Origin: Candidatus Poribacteria bacterium
Lineage (GTDB): Bacteria > Poribacteria > WGA-4E > WGA-3G
Length of the DNA: 62,427 nucleotides
NCBI GenBank assembly: GCA_003635185.1
Contig: PYJA01000125.1
Span: 1 to 62,427, forward strand
Direction of reading: 5' to 3'
Shown: piece after piece, positions 26,798 to 33,763 of the stretch
Layout of the letters: each line of letters starts with the position of its first letter
Numbering within the stretch: position 1 is the first letter of the stretch
Position numbers and translations under genes: made by a program
Notes under the pieces: model-generated
Database searches by the model: none
Told to the model about the DNA's origin: nothing
Seen by the model: only the letters and a program-made list of their open reading frames with translations

Positions 26798-26824
26798 TCA
26801 AATTTCTTCTGAAATCAATGTTTA

Positions 26825-27205
26825 TCAGTGTTTTCCTTGTATATGTTCATGAAAATGCTCGCTAAGGTCAGACAGGATGTGTCTTTGCCCCGAAAGTTCA
26901 AGTTGTCCTTGATGAAAGGTCTTGCGCGCGGAACGGCTGACTTTTAGTATCAAGAGATAGCTCAATATTTTTATGCTTAAACTCGCATAGGCACCTTGTC
27001 GTTTTTCTAAACTAATAGATGATAGTTTTAGGTCTGTTTTCAAGTATCGCCAGAACTGTTCAATACCATGATGTTGCGACCATATTCTGAGTATCTCAGC
27101 AGACCGCAAGGGTTTTCCAAACACCATCATTGTTCGGATTTTACCCATATCTAAAAAAAGAGCAGCACGAGTGAACCGAATGCCCGACTTGTTGCATGTG
27201 TGCAT
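26825..27205 (-). pseudogene. C-terminal remnant of a DDE transposase (IS4-like)
   Basis: 126 aa. The centre, SQHHGIEQFWRYLKTDLKL, is the C1 signature region of IS4-type DDE transposases (aromatic/Arg, I-E-x-F-(W/F)-x-x-L-K), carrying the final catalytic Glu. The upstream D-D part is missing: the sequence before 27205 in this frame is full of stops. It is a dead fragment. I could not find the matching terminal inverted repeats. Confidence 0.7.
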
Positions 27206-27409
27206 AAATGAGGTTTAGGGCACCCCCATTTATTCGTCTTGAGTTCTATCTGTTTTTTTATGTGCCGAGAGTTTGTCCGATTTGCCATCTGTACTACCAT
27301 CGGAAATTTGGGCTACTCTCTAAAACAAGATTGTGATATAATAACGTCTAATTTAAAAATACCAGAACGAACGCATTCTCTGGTCATTGCATGCACGTGT
27401 AGCATGTGA

Positions 27410-27531
27410 ATTGGGGGGTAAAGGGGGCTAAAGTCGTTATTTTAGGTCCTTTCTCCTCACACGCTATCACTATGGGGCCCGCCCCCTCAATCCCCTTATC
27501 AGGGAGACTTTTGGACTTATTGCGTAGTCCA
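27410..27531. repeat. degenerate MITE family B copy
   Basis: The gene-free 27206-27641 interval holds a decayed family B element. It keeps TTGGGGGGTAAAGGGGG, the CCCCCTCAATCCCCTTATCAG block and a worn TTATTGCGTAGTCC end. Spacing and order match the intact copies at 13446 and 36754. The remaining sequence up to the amidase start shows no gene. Confidence 0.6.
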
Positions 27532-27641
27532 AAAAGAAATAAACCGTTCGTAGTCGCGCAATTCATTGCGCCTCCGGACATTTCATTTCAAAAAGAAAAA
27601 ACAATTTATAGAATTGGTATAGCAAAACGTGGGTTTAGAAA

Positions 27642-29789
27642 ATGTCCCGTCAAATTTTTCTGTTCACCGTTATTTTTTTAATTCCTTTCCTGTTTCTTGC
27701 CTGTTCACAACAACGCCCAGAAAGATCAATTGAACAGGAATCCGCTGAGGTTGAAATACCACCTTATGCGCGACACCTCAAAGGCTTTAAAATTTGCCTC
27801 GACCCAGGACATGGCGGACAAGGACACATACCTAATTACAAACGTGGTCCAACAGGTCTCCGCGAAGCGGAAATCAATCTAAAAGTTGCATTTTATCTAC
27901 GAGAGATGTTGGAACAAGTAGAGGCTACCGTCATCATGACACGCGTTGACGATTCTTATGTTAGCCTTCCAGAACGTAGTCAAATTGCTAACGAAAATCA
28001 AGCAGATTTCTTCATCTCGCTGCACCATAACGGAATTGATGATAAACCTGAAATAAACTATACGTCAACGTGGTACCACGGTGATGCTGACGATTCTCGC
28101 CCAAGTCTTGACCTTGCGCGCTATGTTCAGCAAGGTGTTTCAGATGCCCTTCGTTTACCTAAATCTGCATCAACGGGTCTATATTCTGATAAACTAATCG
28201 TTGCTTCGGGTTTCGGTGTGTTGCGGCTGACGAAATGTCCAGCAGTTGTGTGTGAAGCATCATTTTATACGAATCCAGAAGAGGAAGCAAGGTTGAAACA
28301 AGATGATTATCTCAAAAGAGAGGCTTACGGATATTTTCTTGGCATTGCACGTTATGTTGAAGCGGGGTTTCCAAAAGGTGTCCTAATAACACCTAAACAT
28401 GAATCTGTTGTCCAAACGAAAACGCCTTCGCTTGAGATTCAGGTAAAAGACGGATTACATGAACGTGGTGCATGGATGCTCAAACGTCAGCAAGTTTTTA
28501 CTAATTCTATTCAGGTCAAAATCAATAATGTCAACGTTCCGTATAAATATGACCGTGATAAGGATATAATCACTGTCCACATCAAAGAACCTTTGCCTAA
28601 CGGGCCCCATTTGGTCCAAACAGAGTTGGTAAATTATTATGGGAATCATAGCCTACCGAAACCGCAGCAATTCAAGGTAGCACCACCTGCGGCAAAATTA
28701 CGACTTAGCACGTGGACAGATACCCTTCCTTATGATGGTAAGAGCTACGTCGGCATCACTGTAACAGCTTTTGATAAAGATGGGATGCCGATTGCAGATG
28801 ACGAACTCATCAAAGTAAAAACTACCAGCGGCACCTTCACTGATACCGAGGATCTTTCAAAAGATGGCATGTCACACTTTTATCTGCGAGCTCTTGATAC
28901 ACCCGGAGCGGCAACAGTAGAAGCAGCCTACGGTCAGACCCGTAAATCACTAAAAATCCATTTCACAGATATTACTCACGGAATTATACAAGGTCAGGTT
29001 TCTGAAGCAAATTCTGGTAACCCGATTGCTGGTGTCCAATTACATGCCGATCCTGAGTTAACTGCTACTACAGACGCTGAAGGATACTACTTCATTAAAA
29101 CCGACTCTTCATTAAAAAAATCACTTGAAACAACACTACACTTTGTAAGACCCGGTTTTTATCCGGATAAACACCAAATTCGTGTTGAACCGAATAAGGC
29201 AACAATAGTTGATACGAAACTTCATGCGATTGCTGATGGTGCGTTCGCTAAAACCGCACTTGTTCTCGATTCACAGACAAATACGCCTAAAACACGCCAA
29301 CTTATTGCAACCTTGAAGGAGATGTTAGAACTCGCTGGAGCAAAGATTTATGATGTCCATACACCAGGACAGAAAGTGTCTATAGAAAAACGGATTGAAA
29401 AGGTTAACAACATCAAAGATGAGGGATATTACCTACAAATAAACCACACCGTCCAACGTAAAGGTAAGCCTTTAGTTGTTGCCGCGCATAACCGTGGCAA
29501 CCAAGGCACAGAAACTTTTCAAAAACGGATACTTGAACAATTCAACCAAAAACTCTTTGAAACACCGATTGCCACTGTGCAAGATAGGAGAACACCTATA
29601 ATCCAACAAACAAATAAAATGGCAATGACGATCGAAGTCCAAACTTTAGATTATCCTGATACTACCGCTGTGGAAGAAGCAACTGCTATTTTCATCGGTG
29701 CATGGCTTTTTCTGAAACATGAGACAGAGATTGATACAGAAAAATTAGCGCGTTTCATGTTATATTTAAACAAGACGCAAGGTGAATGA
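27642..29789 (+). CDS. N-acetylmuramoyl-L-alanine amidase lipoprotein with second, degenerate amidase domain
   Basis: 715 aa. Signal peptide with lipobox (PFLFLAC, Cys 21). Residues about 45-245 are a complete Amidase_3 domain: CLDPGHGGQ (Zn His), LREAEINLKVAF (Zn Glu), FFISLHHNG (Zn His) and VVCEASFYTNPEEE (catalytic Glu). It cleaves the lactyl-L-Ala bond in peptidoglycan. Residues about 250-430 are beta-rich, and 440-525 are a carboxypeptidase-regulatory-like domain (IIQGQVSEANSGNPIAGV). Residues about 530-700 read as a second, decayed amidase fold lacking the first Zn His. The stop overlaps the start of the epimerase gene by 4 bp (ATGA), so the two are translationally coupled. Confidence 0.88.
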   Translation: MSRQIFLFTVIFLIPFLFLACSQQRPERSIEQESAEVEIPPYARHLKGFKICLDPGHGGQGHIPNYKRGPTGLREAEINLKVAFYLREMLEQVEATVIMTRVDDSYVSLPERSQIANENQADFFISLHHNGIDDKPEINYTSTWYHGDADDSRPSLDLARYVQQGVSDALRLPKSASTGLYSDKLIVASGFGVLRLTKCPAVVCEASFYTNPEEEARLKQDDYLKREAYGYFLGIARYVEAGFPKGVLITPKHESVVQTKTPSLEIQVKDGLHERGAWMLKRQQVFTNSIQVKINNVNVPYKYDRDKDIITVHIKEPLPNGPHLVQTELVNYYGNHSLPKPQQFKVAPPAAKLRLSTWTDTLPYDGKSYVGITVTAFDKDGMPIADDELIKVKTTSGTFTDTEDLSKDGMSHFYLRALDTPGAATVEAAYGQTRKSLKIHFTDITHGIIQGQVSEANSGNPIAGVQLHADPELTATTDAEGYYFIKTDSSLKKSLETTLHFVRPGFYPDKHQIRVEPNKATIVDTKLHAIADGAFAKTALVLDSQTNTPKTRQLIATLKEMLELAGAKIYDVHTPGQKVSIEKRIEKVNNIKDEGYYLQINHTVQRKGKPLVVAAHNRGNQGTETFQKRILEQFNQKLFETPIATVQDRRTPIIQQTNKMAMTIEVQTLDYPDTTAVEEATAIFIGAWLFLKHETEIDTEKLARFMLYLNKTQGE

Positions 29790-30814
29790 CGGTGCACATC
29801 ACTTCAAAAATCACTAAATTGCAGCTCCATCATCCGTTCAAGATTTCGCGCAGGGCAACGGACGCATACCGAGAAGTAATATCAGTAGAAATTGATGGAG
29901 GCGTAGGAGAAGCTGCACCAACGAAGTTCTACGGTGAGACTGTTCAGACAGTTACCGCTGCATTGGAAACGCTTTCTTCAAAATTAGACGGTAACCTTGA
30001 TGAAATTCAAGATGTGATGGAAGGTATTGAATCAACTATTGATGGCAATTACGCTGCAAAATCCGCTATTGATATGGCATTGCACGACAGGTTAGGTAAA
30101 AAACTTGGAGTCCCGCTTTACAAACTCTGGGGACTTAACCCACAAAAAACGCCATGCACCTCTTTTACCATCGGTCTTGACGAACCAGCAGTGATGGCAG
30201 AAAAAACACGACAAGCAGAAGTATATCCTATCCTTAAAGTTAAGCTCGGAACAGATCGCGATATTGAGGTCCTTCAAACACTACGGAAGGTCACAGATAA
30301 ACCGATCTACGTCGATGCAAACACCGCATGGACACCCAAAGAGGCAGTTCAGAAAATCCATCAACTTGCAAAGTATGGCGTAGTGTTAATTGAACAACCT
30401 ACAAAACCTGACGACATAGCAGGACTTAAGTACGTCCGCGAGCATTCAGAATTACCGATTATCGCAGACGAAAGCGTCAAACGGGCAAGCGATATCCCCG
30501 CACTGGCAGAAGCTGTAGATGGCATTAATATTAAATTGGTCAAATGTGGTGGTATATTAGAAGCACTTCGGATGGTCCATGTGGCACGTGCACACGGCTT
30601 GCTTGTTATGCTCGGCTGTATGATAGAGAGTTCTCTCGGCATCACAGCCGCCGCGCACTTAACGCCACTTGTAGACTATGCAGATTTAGATGGTAATTTG
30701 CTAATTTCGAATGACCCTTACTCTGGTGTAACGCTTAAAAATGGTAAGTTGATTTTACCAAATCGTCCTGGTATTGGCGTTACTGCAGTAAGCGATCAAT
30801 CTATCACACCTTAA
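29786..30814 (+). CDS. dipeptide epimerase-like enolase superfamily enzyme
   Basis: 342 aa of the muconate-lactonising subgroup. YAAKSAIDMALHDRLGKKLGVPLYKLWG is the capping-barrel signature. KVKLGTDRDIEV carries the KxK-type catalytic lysine. YVDANTAW (Asp), LIEQPTKPDD (Glu) and IIADESVK (Asp) are the metal ligands, and INIKLVKCGGILEALRM carries the second lysine. This layout fits L-Ala-D/L-Glu (or other dipeptide) epimerases. Coupling to a peptidoglycan amidase supports a role in murein peptide recycling: converting the L-Ala-D-Glu released from muropeptides to L-Ala-L-Glu. The exact dipeptide cannot be told from sequence. Confidence 0.85.
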   Translation: MTVHITSKITKLQLHHPFKISRRATDAYREVISVEIDGGVGEAAPTKFYGETVQTVTAALETLSSKLDGNLDEIQDVMEGIESTIDGNYAAKSAIDMALHDRLGKKLGVPLYKLWGLNPQKTPCTSFTIGLDEPAVMAEKTRQAEVYPILKVKLGTDRDIEVLQTLRKVTDKPIYVDANTAWTPKEAVQKIHQLAKYGVVLIEQPTKPDDIAGLKYVREHSELPIIADESVKRASDIPALAEAVDGINIKLVKCGGILEALRMVHVARAHGLLVMLGCMIESSLGITAAAHLTPLVDYADLDGNLLISNDPYSGVTLKNGKLILPNRPGIGVTAVSDQSITP

Positions 30815-30959
30815 CGCCTCCCGTCAAATCCCCATGCTTTAAATATATCATATATCGTCCCAGCTTGACGCGGTTGATGAAATCAGCGAGTTCTGCGCTG
30901 CGTGAAACGCCGTAATGATCTTCAAGATTTACGGTGCCGTGAGTGCCAAATGTTTTCAT
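30804..30959 (-). pseudogene. N-terminal remnant of an AAA-ATPase-like protein
   Basis: A 51-codon frame that opens MKTFGTHGTVNLEDHYGV and continues RSAELADFINRVKLGRYMIY. This resembles the start of AAA-like ATPases whose next element is the Walker A (RQTGKTT). Here the homology stops right at the expected strand before the P-loop. The frame ends TGGVKV over the 3' end of the epimerase gene. Presumably a deletion scar; it is too short to be functional. The assignment is from motif memory only. Confidence 0.35.
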
Positions 30960-31006
30960 GTTTCCGCTATAACGATGCAGCCTGATGTCCGCTGCGTGTA
31001 TCTCTG

Positions 31007-31831
31007 CTACTTTTGTGTTATTCCTAATTTTTCCTCTAACCGCACAATATGCCGATAAGTCGTAGAAAAGATCATGTCAAGTGTAGCAATGTCTCGCGCT
31101 TCAAGCGGAGCGCGTGAAAAAACGCGCCGTAAAGACTTCAGATACGTCTCCCATTCTTGATTATACGGAGACATGCCGACTTTATCTAACAAACGGGTAA
31201 CTCGTCCGTAAAATTCCTCTAAAGCGTTGACTTCGGCATAGTCAATCTCAACGGGGGCATGATCCTCTAAACTTGCAATAAATACCTCATAAGCAAATAT
31301 CTGTACAGCTTGTGCCAAATTCAGAGACGGGTTTTTGGTTGCCATCGGCACACTTGCAGTCAACTGGCAGAGACTCATCTGATCTGTAGATAAACCGAAA
31401 TCTTCACGCCCGAAAAGGAGTGCAACAGGTTTATCCTGTGAAATAGATGCAATTGTTTCTGCAGCTTCGCGGGCAGTTACAGGCGGTGGCAAACGCATAT
31501 CACGGCGACGGTGTGTTGTGCCAACAAGATATTGGACACCTTCAAGCGCATCTTTTAGTTCAGGAACAACTTTGCAGTTTTCCAAAACATCTTTTGCACC
31601 GTGTGCCATGTACCATGCTGCGTCTACATGCTGAAATGGAACAGGATTCACAAGGTAAAGCTGCGATAACCCCATCCCTTTCACAACCCTTGCGGCAGAA
31701 CCGATGTTGCCCGGTTCGCGCGGCTCAAAGAGGATGATTCGGATGTTCACCAGATTCTCGGGTACTGGGACAGGAATCGCTCGAAAACTCTCTGTCGGTT
31801 GAATTGGTTTGTTGAAATTTCCTGTTGACAT
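31007..31831 (-). CDS. trmJ: TrmJ-like RNA 2'-O-methyltransferase (SpoU family)
   Basis: 274 aa from the ATG at 31831. The frame is open to a TTG at 31867, but that TTG is the start of a TTGACA promoter-like box. SpoU/SPOUT knot motifs: VNIRIILFEPREPGNIGSAAR (motif 1), VALLFGREDFGLSTDQM (motif 2) and TKNPSLNLAQAVQIFAYEVF (motif 3). The methyl donor is SAM. TrmJ modifies C/U32 of tRNAs, and the C-terminal 80 residues fit the TrmJ dimerisation tail. It is preceded by the AAA remnant only at its 3' side, with no operon partner. Confidence 0.87.
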   Translation of the reverse strand: MSTGNFNKPIQPTESFRAIPVPVPENLVNIRIILFEPREPGNIGSAARVVKGMGLSQLYLVNPVPFQHVDAAWYMAHGAKDVLENCKVVPELKDALEGVQYLVGTTHRRRDMRLPPPVTAREAAETIASISQDKPVALLFGREDFGLSTDQMSLCQLTASVPMATKNPSLNLAQAVQIFAYEVFIASLEDHAPVEIDYAEVNALEEFYGRVTRLLDKVGMSPYNQEWETYLKSLRRVFSRAPLEARDIATLDMIFSTTYRHIVRLEEKLGITQK

Positions 31832-31915
31832 ATTAACAAAGGTATAGGAAAAAACATTAATTGTCAAGTGGAATTGTGCGAAAGAGGTGTGTATAATTTT
31901 TAAGGTAGAAGTGGT

Positions 31916-32734
31916 TTACTTACCGCGGCTATCGTCAATCACTAAGTACACCAATGACGTTCCCTGAATATGTTGGATGTTTTTGAATTCCTTTCCCGCT
32001 GAATACATCTCATTTAATGCGGTCGTCAGTCCTGTCCACCAAGGTTTACCGTAGTCGTGCCATAGAATCACGCCCTGTCCGTCGCGCAATAATTCGAGTG
32101 CCAGTTTTGAATCATTCAACACATATTCATAGGAATGTGAACCATCAACGAATATGAAATCCACCGTGTTGAAAAATGGGGAGAAATCAAAGGTCGCGGA
32201 ATCGCCGTACAATTGGGTGATCTTCTGCTGACAATCGGTTTCCAAAAACCTTACTCCCGATGCATCCTTTTCAATATATTTTTCTTCTCCAGCCTCTAAT
32301 GGTAGGGCTGTTTCGAATAGTTTCTCCTTGGATAGATCAAGGGTGTAGACTTCAGCATCCGCAGGAGCGTTTGCTGCCAAATTCAGTGTTGTGCGTCCGT
32401 CAAACGTGCCGATCTCAAAAAGTCTTTTCGGGTTATACCGCTTCACCAATTTCGACATAACAGCTATTTCAGCAAGTGAGATGTTGCCATCAATGTCGAC
32501 GGGCTCACGGACCTGAATAGGTATATCTTCTGAGACAACCGCAGCCATTTCAATCGTTGGGACAATGGGGATTGGGGTTTTCTTTGCAAAACCGAAATGA
32601 GCACAGATATGATCGATAAAAAGACGGTTTTCCTCGAAAAGAAATCCGACCAAAAACAGATAAAGGCACGAAAATACGGCATATATGTATCTTGTTAAGA
32701 ACGCGCTTATTCGCTTCACTGTTAGAAAATTCAT
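31916..32734 (-). CDS. membrane-anchored class I SAM methyltransferase
   Basis: 272 aa. An N-terminal hydrophobic segment (about residues 14-34, YIYAVFSCLYLFLVGFLF) may anchor it to the membrane. From residue 85 the Rossmann fold of the Methyltransf_24 type is seen: MSKLVKRYNPKRLFEIGTFDGRTT (SAM motif I), EVYTLDLSKEKL (acidic loop II), DFIFVDGSHSYEYVLND (motif IV, Asp likely metal ligand) and GQGVILWHDYGKPWWTG. Relatives methylate small molecules or sugars. The substrate is unknown and there are no informative neighbours. Confidence 0.75.
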   Translation of the reverse strand: MNFLTVKRISAFLTRYIYAVFSCLYLFLVGFLFEENRLFIDHICAHFGFAKKTPIPIVPTIEMAAVVSEDIPIQVREPVDIDGNISLAEIAVMSKLVKRYNPKRLFEIGTFDGRTTLNLAANAPADAEVYTLDLSKEKLFETALPLEAGEEKYIEKDASGVRFLETDCQQKITQLYGDSATFDFSPFFNTVDFIFVDGSHSYEYVLNDSKLALELLRDGQGVILWHDYGKPWWTGLTTALNEMYSAGKEFKNIQHIQGTSLVYLVIDDSRGK

Positions 32735-32899
32735 TAAAATGAGACGCGAGAGGAGTTTGGTTTTTCAGGATTTTACATATATTAATGGTTTGAACAGACT
32801 GCACGGTAGTCTACTCGGCTGCACAGTTTGATACAAAACTTTTATATATGATAGCACTTCACAATAAAAAAATCAAGAGATATGTTGTCTTTATCCAGA

Positions 32900-32960
32900 G
32901 GTATTTAGTTTCGGTTTTTCCGGCACATTTTATCACAAGAAAAAGCGAAACTAAATAACC
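32900..32960. repeat. inverted repeat with TATTTAGTTTCG arms
   Basis: About 20-nt arms (GGTATTTAGTTTCGGTTTTT against AAAAAGCGAAACTAAATAACC) with one bulge and one mismatch, around a 20-nt loop. It lies in the 272-bp gap between the methyltransferase start and the kinase end. The rest of the gap shows no gene. It could act as the 3' end hairpin of the kinase mRNA, but there is no T-run. Confidence 0.5.
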
Positions 32961-33006
32961 CTGATGGAAGTGTGAAACACAAGGTAGCGTTTTCGTAGAT
33001 GGTTCG

Positions 33007-33591
33007 TTATAGCAGTAAATACTTAATCATGAGTTGCATCACAGCACCAGAGATGAGAGGGACTGTCAGGTTATCGTCTATTCGGAGGGGGAGGAGTTCC
33101 ACAAGGGTTGCGACAAATGCACCAATAATACCGATGACTGGGTTTAACTGCTTTATCCACAAAAGCGTAATGGCAGTGCAAACGATGAAACACGCAGCAC
33201 TTCCCTCCAAACTCTTATTGCCGATAAGTTTTGTACGTCCCCATCTTCTCCCAACTAAGGCGGCAGCCGTATCACCTAAAATAATAAAAAAAATACAGAC
33301 AATAGCAATAGGTTTCTCAAAAAAGAAAATGCATAGTAAAATGCTGACGATATAGTAAGTCGCGCCAGTAATCGCCCCTTTCTGTTCGTGGGTACGGAGG
33401 ATGGATTTGAAAACGCGAAAAAATATCTCTCGGAAACGCACAGAGACCCATTTCAAGAATTCTACTATCACCGCAATACCTGCTAAACAACCGACAATGA
33501 ACAACATAGTGGGCCTTTCTAACACAATATAAAGTAGGGGTAAGAAGAAGCCTGCCAGATGGGTCGTTTTTCTGAGCAATTCCGTAATCAT
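33007..33591 (-). CDS. dolichol/phytol kinase-like (CTP-dependent lipid kinase) membrane protein
   Basis: 194 aa from the ATG at 33591; the frame is open to a TTG at 33612. Six or so hydrophobic segments. Motifs of the Sec59/Dgk1/VTE5 family: LLRKTTHLAGFFLPLLY at the N-terminus, FFIILGDTAAALVGRRWGRTKL (central GD-x-A-A-x-x-G-x-x-x-G) and NKSLEGSAACFIV (K-S-x-E-G). These enzymes phosphorylate polyprenols, phytol or diacylglycerol using CTP. It may serve isoprenoid-lipid salvage or cell-wall carrier supply. Single gene. Confidence 0.78.
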   Translation of the reverse strand: MITELLRKTTHLAGFFLPLLYIVLERPTMLFIVGCLAGIAVIVEFLKWVSVRFREIFFRVFKSILRTHEQKGAITGATYYIVSILLCIFFFEKPIAIVCIFFIILGDTAAALVGRRWGRTKLIGNKSLEGSAACFIVCTAITLLWIKQLNPVIGIIGAFVATLVELLPLRIDDNLTVPLISGAVMQLMIKYLLL

Positions 33592-33763
33592 AAATTTGAA
33601 GTTTCCACGCAATGAAATTAAACTTGTATTCGGTTAATTATTGCAGATTTACATAAATAGACACAAGTAAATAATTTCTTGTATTTGGCAAAAAAATTAC
33701 ACAATTTTGTTTCAATTTTAGGTTAAAATTTCCTTACCATTGGAAATTGCTTGAGGATAAATA

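Noticed and set aside
31832..31867. Upstream TTG as the start of trmJ
   Set aside because: The TTG is the beginning of a TTGACA box with a TATACC 15 bp downstream, and the sequence has no ribosome-binding site; the ATG at 31831 gives the usual N-terminus length.
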